Shown: positions 1-10,853, counted from the stretch's first letter. The stretch: 14,474 bases of DNA from Candidatus Mediterraneibacter gallistercoris (GCA_019119745.1 DWWI01000252.1:1-14474); one strand, 5' to 3'. A program made the numbers and translations. The notes: generated by a model not told the origin, from the sequence alone.

Positions 1-712
1 GAGGAAGTTCCATCGTCACTTCCAGCTCTTTGGGCGCCTGGAACTTCACTCCTCCTTTCATCGGCCGGGGCGAGATTCCCGACTCTCTGGGCAGCACACT
101 CCCGTTGGCAACAAAAGCGCAGAGCCCCATCCCGGGCAGCATTTCCCGGATATAGTGCTGATCCTCCGCGAGATCTATGATCGCTCTCAAGCGCCCTGCA
201 TCCATATTTTTATAGAAGAGCGCGTGTTTCACACACTCAGGTACAAAATCAAAGAGAATCTTCTCCAGCTCCCTTGCATTGATCGTCCGCCCGTTCGCAG
301 GAAATCCGATCTCCATGCGCAGCACGACGTCTCCGGTCCTCGGATCTATGTGGCAGGCCGTGCGCTCCAGCACCTCCTGAGTACAGCGGCTCACAGAGAT
401 CAGGCCGCTCTTGCCCGAGCCTTTTGCCTTAAACGCGAACCGATCCGCCCGCCTTCCGAACTGTCTCGTCAGCTCGTCCTGCAGGGCAATCCTCTGATGA
501 TCCCCCCTGTATAGTTCCTTCGGAAATCCTGCCGTACGCCCGGCTACGCGGACACTCACCTTTGACGGTGAGGCGAAGGGGTCGCCCTGCACATGATCGA
601 TAGATAAGACATAGCCGGGGAACTGGTAGGCGCCCCTTGTATCTTTATAAGCCGGATAGCCCCTGTGGTCGATCCTTTTTAATAAACTTCTGAGTTCTGT
701 TGATGACTGCAT
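1..712 (-). CDS. Predicted ABC-class ATPase (PF09818-like), N-terminal part, cut by window edge
   Basis: The gene reads leftwards off the window and 237 codons are visible. The N-terminus contains YKDTRGAYQFPGYVLSIDHV (residues 22-41), then QGDPFASPSKV, then KGSGKSGLIS (97-106) followed by QEVLERTA. This order matches the N-terminal domain of the 'predicted ATPase of the ABC class' family, whose members are about 560 residues long and include trypanosome MRB1590. The family's real Walker A lies after the visible part, so the nucleotide-binding site cannot be checked here. The start at 712 is supported by GAGGAG 8-9 bases upstream. A promoter precedes it and no other gene is visible in the operon. 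The cellular role of bacterial members is poorly known; the protein is probably a soluble nucleotide-binding protein. It is unlikely to be a transporter subunit, because the N-terminus is not that of a transport ATPase and no permease accompanies it. Confidence 0.85.
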   Translation of the reverse strand, partial: MQSSTELRSLLKRIDHRGYPAYKDTRGAYQFPGYVLSIDHVQGDPFASPSKVSVRVAGRTAGFPKELYRGDHQRIALQDELTRQFGRRADRFAFKAKGSGKSGLISVSRCTQEVLERTACHIDPRTGDVVLRMEIGFPANGRTINARELEKILFDFVPECVKHALFYKNMDAGRLRAIIDLAEDQHYIREMLPGMGLCAFVANGSVLPRESGISPRPMKGGVKFQAPKELEVTMELP

Positions 713-765
713 GGTGATGTCTCCTCATATTTCAAATAATTATCTGCTTCAAGTTCCTGCATGGA

Positions 766-794
766 ATTTTAGTATACGCTTTTGAGAAAGTCAA
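766..794 (-). promoter_or_regulatory. Sigma70-type promoter for the ABC-class ATPase gene
   Basis: On the minus strand, TTGACT (789-794) is followed after 17 bases by TAAAAT (766-771). This is a near-consensus -35/-10 pair about 55 bases before the start codon at 712. An overlapping TATACT is also present, but it lies only 12 bases from the -35. Confidence 0.65.
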
Positions 795-814
795 TATTAG
801 CGTTTGTAAATACA

Positions 815-849
815 AAAAACCGGCCATTTTGACGGAATGACCGGTTTTT
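815..849 (-). terminator. Intrinsic terminator after the galactosidase operon
   Basis: The arms AAAAACCGG and CCGGTTTTT, extended inward by CAT/ATG across one mismatch, form a hairpin that ends in a run of six T on the minus strand. It sits about 35 bases after the GH42 stop. The symmetric A and T tails mean it could also stop plus-strand transcription. It separates the galactosidase genes from the ATPase promoter. Confidence 0.8.
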
Positions 850-884
850 CGTATTCACTTCAGTTATATTGTTTTCCCTGTCAG

Positions 885-2906
885 TTATACCTTACTCTCA
901 AGCACCGCGCACTGAAATGCCCGCAGTTCCAGTTTTCCTTCATAAACCACTCCGCTCTCGGCATCTGTCCATGTTCCGATGCCGTCTACACAGACCGGTT
1001 CATTCTTGAAGTTCATCACAAATATCACACCTCTGCCGTCGGCTCCGGTGCGTTCTGTTACTGTCACGCCATAAGGCAGCTCCGTCTCCAGCGCGTTTCT
1101 CAGGCCGATGCTCTTAAATACAGCGCCGTAAAACGCTCTTAAAAATGCGAGGTCAGACTCCGCTGCCAGATAATATGCCGTCCCTTTACCGAACGTGTTG
1201 CGTGTTACCACCGGGCAGCCCGCATAGAAATCCTGTTCATAGACAGACAGAACCTCCGTTCCTTCTTTCGCATGGACGATCTCACACATCCGGCGGGCCG
1301 GATACTCTGTGCCATTATATGCAAACTGATTTTCAAACTCTTCGGATGGAGCGTCAATTTCCTCCTGAACGACGCCGAGTACGTCTTCAAGCGGATGATG
1401 TCCGATAAAACACAGATCCGTATCATCAACCATTCCGCTGAAATATGTAGTCACAAAAGTTCCTCCGTCTGCGACAAATTTCCTGACCTTTTCCGCATAA
1501 CCGCTCTTGTACATGTAATTGAGAGGGGCAGCCACCAGCTGATAACCATCCAGTTTCTCATCCATACCGATCAGATCCGCCTCGATGCCTTTTTCCCAGA
1601 ACGTGCGGTAATGGGACAGAACGCACTCCACATAATCCAGATCAAGCCTCGGCCCCTGTGTGTCCTCTACGGCCCACCAGTTCTCCCAGTCAAAAATGAT
1701 CGCCGCTCTGGGGCGGTTTACTGTTCCGTCAATCTTGTCACTCAATCCGGCAAGTCTTGCGCCGACTTCCGTCACATCTCTGAAAGTCCTCGTATTGCTG
1801 CCGTTCTTGTGATCCAGCACAGCGCCGTGGAACTTCTCGTATCCGCCCCGACCCTTTCTCCACTGGAAATACTGTACAGAATCCGAACCGTGGGCCACCG
1901 CCTGCATAGATGAAAGCATATGCATGCCCGGCCTTTTCAGCGGATTGCTGTTTCTCCAGCTTATGGAAGAAGGTGTACTCTCCATCAGCAGGAACGGCGC
2001 TTTTTTCAGTGCCCTCATAACACTGTGATTTGCCGCCGTACGTGCCGCCACAGGCACTTCATCCTTCTGTTCGTGCCAGAAGGGGTAGCTGTCCCATGAA
2101 ATGATATCAAGACCCTTCTTCATCCGGTTATAATCCAATCCTTTAAAGAAATCCATAAAGTTCGTGGTCGCCGGTATATCAGACGCCTCCTTTACCGTGC
2201 GGATCTCCAGTTCGCAGAAACTGCTGATCTGCTCTGTGGAAAATCTTCTCCAGTCCAGTACAAGCGCTGTACTCGTAATTTCTCCGTAAGGACCCGGGCT
2301 GTGTATCTGGCTCCAGTCAGTATATGTATGGCTCCAGAAATGGTTCCACCACGCACTGTTAAGTTTTTCCAGAGTACCGTATTTTTTCTTCAGCCACTGG
2401 CGGAATGCTTCCTGGCACAGTTCGCAATGGCAGGTAGAATCTCCGAAATTACCTCCCAGCTCATTTGAAATATGCCACAGAATCACATTATTCCGTCTGC
2501 CGAAACGTTCCGCGAGCACACGGTCTATCGCAGTGATCTTCTCCCGCATAACAGGGGATGTATAGCAGAAATTGTGCCTTTTCCCCGGCAGGTTCCTTTT
2601 CCCGTCCGCCTGCACCTGCATAACTTCCGGATATTTCTGTGTCAGCCAGTTCGGCATCGCTCCTGACGGCGTTGCCAGAACCACCTGAATATTCTCCTCC
2701 TCCAGACGGGTGATGATATGATCCAGCCAGTCCAGCTCATATCTGCCCTCCTCAGGTTCGAGGGCTGCCCAGGCAAAAATGCCCAGGCTCACACAGTTTA
2801 CATTAGCTTCTTTCATAAGCCGGACGTCTTCTTCGAACACCTCCGGGTATTCAAGCCACTGATCCGGATTATAGTCTCCTCCGTGTAGCAATCTTCCTCC
2901 CAGCAT
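885..2906 (-). CDS. Beta-galactosidase, glycoside hydrolase family 42
   Basis: The enzyme hydrolyses terminal beta-D-galactosyl residues, probably from short galactosides brought in by the neighbouring importer. The 673-residue length is normal for GH42. The N-terminus LHGGDYNPDQW starts the TIM-barrel. The acid/base Glu149 lies in WHISNELGG and the nucleophile Glu309 lies in LLMESTPSSISW. Cys114, Cys159, Cys161 and Cys164 form the cluster that binds zinc in many GH42 enzymes. A trimerisation domain (about 390-600) and a small C-terminal beta domain follow. There is no signal peptide, so it is likely cytoplasmic. The start at 2906 has AGGAGG 5 bases upstream. The gene follows the GH2 gene by 15 bases, so the two are cotranscribed, and it ends at a hairpin terminator. 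The exact linkage preference (beta-1,3, 1,4 or 1,6) cannot be read from sequence. Confidence 0.95.
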   Translation of the reverse strand: MLGGRLLHGGDYNPDQWLEYPEVFEEDVRLMKEANVNCVSLGIFAWAALEPEEGRYELDWLDHIITRLEEENIQVVLATPSGAMPNWLTQKYPEVMQVQADGKRNLPGKRHNFCYTSPVMREKITAIDRVLAERFGRRNNVILWHISNELGGNFGDSTCHCELCQEAFRQWLKKKYGTLEKLNSAWWNHFWSHTYTDWSQIHSPGPYGEITSTALVLDWRRFSTEQISSFCELEIRTVKEASDIPATTNFMDFFKGLDYNRMKKGLDIISWDSYPFWHEQKDEVPVAARTAANHSVMRALKKAPFLLMESTPSSISWRNSNPLKRPGMHMLSSMQAVAHGSDSVQYFQWRKGRGGYEKFHGAVLDHKNGSNTRTFRDVTEVGARLAGLSDKIDGTVNRPRAAIIFDWENWWAVEDTQGPRLDLDYVECVLSHYRTFWEKGIEADLIGMDEKLDGYQLVAAPLNYMYKSGYAEKVRKFVADGGTFVTTYFSGMVDDTDLCFIGHHPLEDVLGVVQEEIDAPSEEFENQFAYNGTEYPARRMCEIVHAKEGTEVLSVYEQDFYAGCPVVTRNTFGKGTAYYLAAESDLAFLRAFYGAVFKSIGLRNALETELPYGVTVTERTGADGRGVIFVMNFKNEPVCVDGIGTWTDAESGVVYEGKLELRAFQCAVLESKV

Positions 2907-2921
2907 CTTATCCTCCTGTTC

Positions 2922-5990
<3,069 letters not shown>

Positions 5991-5998
5991 TTAACTTT

Positions 5999-6027
5999 AT
6001 TATACAGCAGATAGACAGATCCGTGTA
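5999..6027 (-). promoter_or_regulatory. Promoter for the GH2-GH42 operon
   Basis: A perfect TATAAT (5999-6004, minus strand) lies just upstream of the GH2 ribosome binding site. The hexamer 17 bases further upstream, TACACG, matches the -35 consensus poorly. A strong -10 with a poor -35 fits activator-dependent transcription, plausibly by the divergent AraC-type protein. The leader would be about 25 bases long. Confidence 0.5.
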
Positions 6028-6053
6028 TGACATGTTAAACTAAATAATATAAT
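6027..6053 (+). promoter_or_regulatory. Promoter for the divergent AraC-type regulator
   Basis: TATAAT (6048-6053) is preceded by ATGACA (6027-6032) with a 15-base gap, which is shorter than ideal. Transcription would begin near 6060, leaving room only for the CAGGAG ribosome binding site before the ATG at 6076. The elements lie close to the GH2 promoter on the other strand, so the two promoters may compete or share an operator. Confidence 0.45.
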
Positions 6054-6075
6054 ATTTTGAAACAGGAGATACCCT

Positions 6076-6882
6076 ATGACTATTATATTCCGAAGCACCC
6101 CCGTATGCGAACCGCTTACTTTTGAATCCATCGGCCAGGACTGGCGGCAGGATTCTGTCAGCCGTCCCGGAGGCTATCCGTTCTATCACTACCTCCAGAC
6201 CGAGAAAGGAACCGGCCGGGTGGAGACCGCTTCCGCCTCCTATCTCCTGCGGGAAAATGAAGGGATCCTGATCGCGCCGTTCATCCGCCATTCCTACAGC
6301 AGCACGGACAGCGAGTGGTACACCAAATTCGCTTCGTTTACCGGAACTGCCGCAAGCTGCATTCCGCAGATTGTCGGGAATCGTCAGATCATCCCGGTGG
6401 ACTCTGAGCAGGGCAGGCGGATCTCCCAACTGATCGGAGAATGTGTAGAAATGTACAACTCACATCCGCCGGATGAAAAACAGCTCTCCGTCAGCTGCTA
6501 CACGATGCTCTTAACATTTGCGGACGGCATATATACACAGAAGCTTGCCGAGGATCCGTCATACCGGAATTATGTTCTCCCTGTAATAAAAGAAATCGAA
6601 AGGAATTACAGTCTGCCGCTGAGCGTGGAGACAATGAGCAGGAAAGTATATGTAACTCCCCAGTATCTGTCCCGTCTGTTTCGCCGGTATCTGAACTGTT
6701 CGACTTATGAATATCTGACTTCATACCGCATCGGAAAGGCGAAAGAGCTCCTGATCACAAGTCCTTCTCTCGAGATAAAAGAGATCGCCCACCGGACCGG
6801 TTTCTCTGATCCAAGTCATTTTATCGCTATATTCAGGAAAGCGGTCGGTGTCACCCCTCTGGAATTCCGCAGGCTGAACTGA
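6076..6882 (+). CDS. AraC-family transcriptional regulator, probable regulator of the galactosidase operon
   Basis: This 268-residue DNA-binding protein has a cupin-like sensor half (about residues 15-110, including GGYPFYHYLQTEKGTGRV and ILIAPFIRHSY). The C-terminal half has two helix-turn-helix units: residues 182-203 (LSVETMSRKVYVTPQYLSRLF) and 233-254 (IKEIAHRTGFSDPSHFIAIF). The signature GVTPLEFRR closes the protein. The first half-motif is PQYLSRLFRR, usual for family members in sugar loci. CAGGAG precedes the start. It is transcribed divergently from the GH2 gene, which suggests that it activates that operon on sensing a galactoside or its product; this is inferred from position. It is the only plus-strand gene in the window and is followed by a strong hairpin. 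Confidence 0.92.
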   Translation: MTIIFRSTPVCEPLTFESIGQDWRQDSVSRPGGYPFYHYLQTEKGTGRVETASASYLLRENEGILIAPFIRHSYSSTDSEWYTKFASFTGTAASCIPQIVGNRQIIPVDSEQGRRISQLIGECVEMYNSHPPDEKQLSVSCYTMLLTFADGIYTQKLAEDPSYRNYVLPVIKEIERNYSLPLSVETMSRKVYVTPQYLSRLFRRYLNCSTYEYLTSYRIGKAKELLITSPSLEIKEIAHRTGFSDPSHFIAIFRKAVGVTPLEFRRLN

Positions 6883-6893
6883 TCTGTCTATTA

Positions 6894-6925
6894 AAGAAGG
6901 CTGCCGCTGATGCGGCAGCCTTCTT
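6894..6925. terminator. Shared terminator between converging AraC and permease genes
   Basis: A perfect 14-bp stem (AAGAAGGCTGCCGC with its complement) encloses the 4-base loop TGAT. It lies 11 bases after the AraC stop and about 28 bases beyond the MalG-type permease stop. T-rich bases follow on both strands, though neither tail is a long T-run, so it probably serves both converging transcripts. Confidence 0.8.
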
Positions 6926-6953
6926 ATCTCCCTTTCGGGAAAATTTTTCAATT

Positions 6954-7784
6954 TTATTTTACGGCACCTGTAATACCTTCTGCGAACTGTTTCTGCAGTA
7001 CGAAGAACACGATCATCGTCGGTACAGAACAGAACAGGACGCCGACCATCAGCATACCGTAATCCGTTGTATATCCGGATGACATATTTGCGATCAGCAT
7101 AGGCATTGTCTGCGCGTCAGGCTGTGTCATGATTACCTTCGGCCACAGATATGCATTCCATGCATTCATAAATGTAATAACACCGGCTGCCGCATATGTA
7201 GCTTTCATCATCGGCATGTACATGCGGTAGAATATCTGGAATTCATTCAATCCGTCAATACGCGCCGCCTCCATAGTGTCGATCGGGAAGTTCCTCGAGT
7301 TCTGTCGGAACAACATGATCAAAAACGGCGTTGACAGGGACGGAAGGATAAAGCCCCACACACTGTTCAGAAGCTTCATGCCAGAGAGCATTTTGAACAG
7401 CGGAATCATCGTTGCAACCTGCGGAATCATCATCGCAAGAAGCAGGATGGAGAATACAATATCTTTCCCTTTGTCATGATACAGCTCGAATCCGAATCCC
7501 GCCAGTGAACAGATCAGGATCGCCAGAATGGTCTGGACAACCGCATACAGGAAAGAATTTCCCATTGCCTGCCACAGATCATAATTGGAAATCAGGTTCT
7601 GGAAGTTCTCGATCAGGTGTGTACCAATCGTAATCTTACCCCTGGCAACCTCAAGCGATGTGTTCGTCGCTGCGGATATCATCCAGTAGAACGGGAATAC
7701 AGATAAAAACGCCACAATGATCAAAAATATGTAAGTAGGAATCAGCCGGCGCTGGATCATACTTCTGTTCTTTTTCTCAGTCAC
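6954..7784 (-). CDS. Carbohydrate ABC transporter permease, MalG type
   Basis: This is an inner-membrane subunit of a CUT1-type sugar importer. About six membrane segments are visible, starting with PTYIFLIIVAFLSVFPFYWMI. The EAA loop EAARIDGLNEFQIFYRMYMPMM lies near residues 175-196 (counted from 7793) and docks the ATPase. It is the last gene of the importer operon and overlaps the end of the upstream permease gene, which implies translational coupling. Two GTG starts are possible. The one at 7784 has an AGGTGAT ribosome binding site just upstream and is preferred here, giving 276 residues; the one at 7793 (279 residues) has no such site. Membership of the binding-protein-dependent permease family is clear. 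The substrate is inferred from the neighbours, not from this protein. Confidence 0.93.
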   Translation of the reverse strand: MTEKKNRSMIQRRLIPTYIFLIIVAFLSVFPFYWMISAATNTSLEVARGKITIGTHLIENFQNLISNYDLWQAMGNSFLYAVVQTILAILICSLAGFGFELYHDKGKDIVFSILLLAMMIPQVATMIPLFKMLSGMKLLNSVWGFILPSLSTPFLIMLFRQNSRNFPIDTMEAARIDGLNEFQIFYRMYMPMMKATYAAAGVITFMNAWNAYLWPKVIMTQPDAQTMPMLIANMSSGYTTDYGMLMVGVLFCSVPTMIVFFVLQKQFAEGITGAVK

Positions 7785-8679
7785 GTGTATCACCTACTTT
7801 CATATTGATAAATGCCAGGACCGCTACGATAACGAATACAAAGAAGCACATTGCTGTCGCATATCCGAAGTTCGAAACTGCGCCCTGTCCGAATGAGTTG
7901 TTGAAAATGTAGTGCGACATGGTGATCGTCGAGTTTGCCGGACCTCCGTTTGTCAGGTTGACAGACTCGTCGAACAACTGCAGTGTACCATTGATAGACA
8001 TGATGAACGTCATGATAATGGTAGGTTTCAGCAGCGGAACTGTTATCCTCCAGAACGTATTCCACCCGTTGGCTCCGTCAATCTTTGCCGCCTCGTATAC
8101 AGAATACTCGATGTTCTGCAGTCCGGCAAGGTAGAATACCATGTTGTATCCTGTCCATCTCCAGATCAGGGCAATGATAATAACGGCTTTCGCACTTACG
8201 GAATTTCCAAGGAAATTATAGTTCCGTTCCAGAATCCCAAAGTTTACAAGGATCGAATTAACAAGTCCGTCTGTTGCGAACAGAGACTTGAAAATGATGG
8301 AATAAGATACAAGGGCGGTCGCACAGGGCAGGAACACGCATGTGCGGAAGAATCCCTTAAATTTCAGGTGCTGGTTATTCAGGAGCTGAGCAAGAAGGAT
8401 CGCAAGGATCAGCATGATCGGCACCTGAATGATCAGGTACAGGAATGTATTTCCGACAGATGTCAGGAACACCTTGTCAGAGAACATTCTTGTGTAGTTG
8501 TTAAAGAGCGGTTCATTCCAATGCATGTTTGCACTGGAGCCGGTCTGCAGTGACATAATGAACGCCTGGATCATGGGCCAGAAAGCCATGATAGCGATCA
8601 GGATCGTAGCCGGGGTCAGAAATACCCAGCCTGCTGCCGACTGCTTTGCAAGCAGCGACATTTTCTTTTTCTGTTTCAC
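7777..8679 (-). CDS. Carbohydrate ABC transporter permease, MalF type
   Basis: This is the partner permease of the importer. It has about six membrane segments, beginning AAGWVFLTPATILIAIMAFWPMIQAFIMSL, and the EAA loop YEAAKIDGANGWNTFWRITVPLLKP at about residues 195-219. The family's NGGP motif follows. An ATG at 8712 would give 311 residues, but its only ribosome-binding-like GGAG lies inside the arm of a 12-bp hairpin that ends at 8715. The GTG at 8679 has a full AAGGAGG (8688-8694) 8 bases upstream and lies outside the hairpin, so it is preferred (300 residues, MKQKKKMSLL). The gene follows the binding protein gene and overlaps the next permease. No ATPase gene is present in the window, so a shared MsmX-type ATPase encoded elsewhere is likely. 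Confidence 0.93.
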   Translation of the reverse strand: MKQKKKMSLLAKQSAAGWVFLTPATILIAIMAFWPMIQAFIMSLQTGSSANMHWNEPLFNNYTRMFSDKVFLTSVGNTFLYLIIQVPIMLILAILLAQLLNNQHLKFKGFFRTCVFLPCATALVSYSIIFKSLFATDGLVNSILVNFGILERNYNFLGNSVSAKAVIIIALIWRWTGYNMVFYLAGLQNIEYSVYEAAKIDGANGWNTFWRITVPLLKPTIIMTFIMSINGTLQLFDESVNLTNGGPANSTITMSHYIFNNSFGQGAVSNFGYATAMCFFVFVIVAVLAFINMKVGDTRD

Positions 8680-8714
8680 TTGGGGCCCCTCCTTTTTGTC
8701 ATTGACTCTCATAA

Positions 8715-8746
8715 GGTCTGCTCCGCGTCATCCGGCGGAGCAGACC
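8715..8746 (-). other. Intercistronic hairpin 1, directly before the MalF-type permease
   Basis: The perfect 12-bp arms GGTCTGCTCCGC (8715-8726) and GCGGAGCAGACC (8735-8746) enclose an 8-base loop. No T-run follows on the minus strand (the next bases are TTATGAGAG), so it is not a standard terminator. Such hairpins after binding-protein genes often protect the upstream message from 3' decay and lower the permease level; here that role is inferred. Confidence 0.75.
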
Positions 8747-8754
8747 GCTTTGAC

Positions 8755-8797
8755 AGACAGGGCAGGGTAACAGATTGCTCCGTCCCCCGCCCTGTCT
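8755..8797 (-). other. Intercistronic hairpin 2, after the binding protein gene
   Basis: The 9-bp arms AGACAGGGC (8755-8763) and GCCCTGTCT (8789-8797) can be extended inward by G-C and G-U pairs. The hairpin lies 33 bases after the binding-protein stop at 8830 and only 8 bases before hairpin 1, in transcript order. No T-run follows. With hairpin 1 it fills most of the 150 bases between the two genes. Confidence 0.65.
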
Positions 8798-8829
8798 CAT
8801 TTTCTCTCAGCGTTATATTTAGTTAAAGG

Positions 8830-10134
8830 TTAGTTGCCCATCTCGAAGTTCAGCTGATCTTCTGCTTCCTGAAGAGCTTCCATTGTATCTGCGCCGTTTA
8901 TGATATTTACAATCGCTGTTCCGACATAGTTACGTGCGGAATAGTGGTAGTCGCTCTGCTCAACGATCTGTACGTGTGTTCCCATCTCAACAATGTCTGC
9001 ATAAATCGGCTGATTGTTGAAGTACTCAACGCCTTCATTGTAAACTTCTGTCTCGCCTGCCGGTGCATATGTAGAGATAACACCGCCGTCTTTCAGGGCA
9101 TTGTCATATGTAACTGTGCTGCCGCCGAATGTATATGCAAGGAAATCTTTTGCAAGATCAACATTGGAGCAGTTGGATGTAATGTACAGCGAGGAACCGC
9201 CGTTACTTGCATATCCTTCTCCGCCTTCAAGCGTCGGCATTGTTGTGATCTCCCATTTACCGCTGTTCTCTGTAACCTTCTCAATCGTCGGGATGATCCA
9301 GTTACCGTTCATAACGCCTGCAACCTGGTCGCCCTGGATTGCTTTGTCTGTGTAGTCAGACCAGCTGTTCGGCATAAGAAGCGTGCCGTCCTTTGCCATC
9401 TGGACCAGTTTCTCTACGATCGTTACAAGAGTTTCATTCTCTGTGATGTACGGCTTGCCGTCTTTGAACTGAGATACGCCCTCAGCCTGCATCATCATGT
9501 ACGGAAGGTCATTTCCGTCGCTGTTCATACAGAGAAGTGCTTTGCCTGTCTTGTCGTAAACAGCTTTACCGATCTCCATGAATTCATCCCATGTACATCC
9601 TGTCAGGTCGTCGATCGTATATCCTGCTTCTTCCAGAATATCTGTACGGTATGCGCAGATAACTGTACCATTGTCCACCGGCACTCCGTAGTGCTCGCCG
9701 TCGATCGTGGAGTAGTCAATTTTCTCTGCCGCAAATTCGTCCCAGTTGATGTCGATGTCTCCGAGCGGTGTCCATGCATCCGGATAATCAGCTACATATC
9801 TCTGGATGTAGTGATCTTGGAACAGTACTATATCCGGCAGGTTGCTGTAGTCACCTGCTGATGCAGCAGTTGTAATCGCCGTCTCAACATCAGATGATTG
9901 AGCCTGCTCAAGAATCTCAAGATTGAAGTCCTTGTTTACATTCTCTTTGTAGTCAGCTGCCGCTGCCTCAAGAGCCGGAATATTGAATGCCGGGTCCCAT
10001 GCGAACACTGTCAGTGTGTTCTCATCACCGCCTGAAGCAGCCTTCTTGTTGTCATCCGATCCGCCGCTTCCGCAGGCAGCAAGTGAAAACGCCATCATAC
10101 CTGCGAGTAAAACTGAAAGTACTCTTCTTTTCAT
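8830..10134 (-). CDS. Sugar-binding lipoprotein of the ABC importer (extracellular solute-binding protein family 1)
   Basis: This is the substrate-binding protein of the importer, anchored on the outer face of the cytoplasmic membrane. Residues 1-20 are a lipoprotein signal peptide (MKRR, then a hydrophobic stretch) ending in the lipobox LAAC with Cys21 as the lipidated residue. A Gly/Ser/Asp-rich linker follows, then a mature domain of about 400 residues of the UgpB/MalE type (NTLTVFAWDPAF; YSTIDGEHYGVPVDNGT; CTWDEFMEIGKAV; MNGNWIIPTIE). The start has AAGGAGG 9 bases upstream. It is the first gene of the operon, before two permeases. The adjacent galactosidases point to a beta-galactoside or galacto-oligosaccharide as substrate, but the binding residues cannot confirm this. 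The promoter carries likely AraC-type activator sites. Confidence 0.94.
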   Translation of the reverse strand: MKRRVLSVLLAGMMAFSLAACGSGGSDDNKKAASGGDENTLTVFAWDPAFNIPALEAAAADYKENVNKDFNLEILEQAQSSDVETAITTAASAGDYSNLPDIVLFQDHYIQRYVADYPDAWTPLGDIDINWDEFAAEKIDYSTIDGEHYGVPVDNGTVICAYRTDILEEAGYTIDDLTGCTWDEFMEIGKAVYDKTGKALLCMNSDGNDLPYMMMQAEGVSQFKDGKPYITENETLVTIVEKLVQMAKDGTLLMPNSWSDYTDKAIQGDQVAGVMNGNWIIPTIEKVTENSGKWEITTMPTLEGGEGYASNGGSSLYITSNCSNVDLAKDFLAYTFGGSTVTYDNALKDGGVISTYAPAGETEVYNEGVEYFNNQPIYADIVEMGTHVQIVEQSDYHYSARNYVGTAIVNIINGADTMEALQEAEDQLNFEMGN

Positions 10135-10195
10135 ATTACTTAACCTCCTTCGTGTCCCGCTTATCTTGTTTTTGTCTAGGACATCTTATGGAATA

Positions 10196-10224
10196 ATTAT
10201 ATCAGGGCAGCCGCTGTCTATGTT
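10196..10224 (-). promoter_or_regulatory. Activator-dependent promoter of the importer operon
   Basis: On the minus strand a perfect TATAAT occupies 10196-10201, about 60 bases before the binding-protein start. The hexamer 17 bases upstream is AACATA, a poor -35. The next bases upstream carry the paired 9-base motif described separately, so activation by a bound regulator is likely. Confidence 0.6.
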
Positions 10225-10254
10225 TGCATTTTCGCCCACATGATGTGCATTTTC
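10225..10254 (-). promoter_or_regulatory. Probable AraC-family operator: two direct half-sites 21 bases apart
   Basis: The motif GAAAATGCA appears twice in the same orientation on the minus strand, at 10225-10233 and 10246-10254. The offset is exactly 21 bases, two helical turns. The nearer copy abuts the -35 region. AraC-family activators commonly bind two direct half-sites with this spacing next to the -35. The regulator encoded at 10854-11804 is the nearest candidate. Neither the GH2 promoter nor the rest of the window carries an obvious copy. Confidence 0.6.
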
Positions 10255-10336
10255 AATCACATTTATGTAATTTGCACTATTTTTATGTATTCGACAACTG
10301 TTTTTGTATATTTTATCCATTACTTTGTATATACTT

Positions 10337-10849
10337 TTATGCAAAATAAACTCTGTCCGGGCAGATTCTCTTCATTGCATGGAGCATTTCACTGTTCAGA
10401 TCCAGAAGTATCTTGATCTTTCTGCGTCCGTCCATGATGATCATCGTGTAATAAGGGATATCGTCCTCATAGGATGTATAATCATATTTTTTCAGTTTTT
10501 CAGTGCCGCCCTTCAGGCGGTATCTTGCCACACTTTCATGCCAGTTAGGTGCCACAACCTCAAGTTCCTGCAGGTTCAGATCATGCACTTCTCTGCGGTG
10601 ACGTTTTCCCAGAATAACGCTGATAGTAAATTTCACACCCTCCAGCGTATATTCGTATTCCTTCTGGCTGTAAACATCATAAATAAAATAAAGACCCACA
10701 AGCAGGAATCCCGGAAGCATAAACCCTCTTGAAAACATAATCCCCATAAGCACGAAAAGAACGCCGAATATAATCATAACCGCTTTGAGCACGCCCGTCC
10801 CCGCCTTTTTCTTCCTTGTCACCTGTGCTGTTAATTTTGAACTATACAT
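10337..10849 (-). CDS. Small two-segment membrane protein of unknown function (DUF6106-like)
   Basis: This 170-residue protein has a basic N-terminus (TRKKKAG) and then two close hydrophobic segments at about residues 20-40 and 43-58 (VLKAVMIIFGVLFVLMGIMF and GFMLPGFLLVGLYFIYDVY). A soluble C-terminal part of about 110 residues, rich in charged and beta-forming residues, probably faces the cytoplasm. It resembles small membrane proteins of Clostridia that I recall as DUF6106, but that name is tentative. No catalytic motif is seen. The start lies 4 bases after the AraC-type gene's stop, with the purine-rich GAGGAAGGATGG inside the end of that gene serving as the ribosome binding site, so translation is probably coupled. 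No terminator hairpin is visible after it. Its link to the sugar locus is by position only. Confidence 0.8.
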   Translation of the reverse strand: MYSSKLTAQVTRKKKAGTGVLKAVMIIFGVLFVLMGIMFSRGFMLPGFLLVGLYFIYDVYSQKEYEYTLEGVKFTISVILGKRHRREVHDLNLQELEVVAPNWHESVARYRLKGGTEKLKKYDYTSYEDDIPYYTMIIMDGRRKIKILLDLNSEMLHAMKRICPDRVYFA

Positions 10850-10853
10850 ATAT

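Noticed and set aside
1272..1913. Plus-strand open frame of 213 codons
   Set aside because: It is antisense to GH42, with low-complexity translated content and no start signals.
8944..9861. Plus-strand open frame of 305 codons rich in Cys and Val
   Set aside because: It is a shadow of the binding-protein gene on the other strand; its composition is unlike a real protein and it has no domain.
10240..10256. Possible catabolite (cre) site at TGAAAATGCACATCA on the minus strand
   Set aside because: Several conserved cre positions, including the central CG, do not match; the same bases are better explained as one of two direct half-sites.
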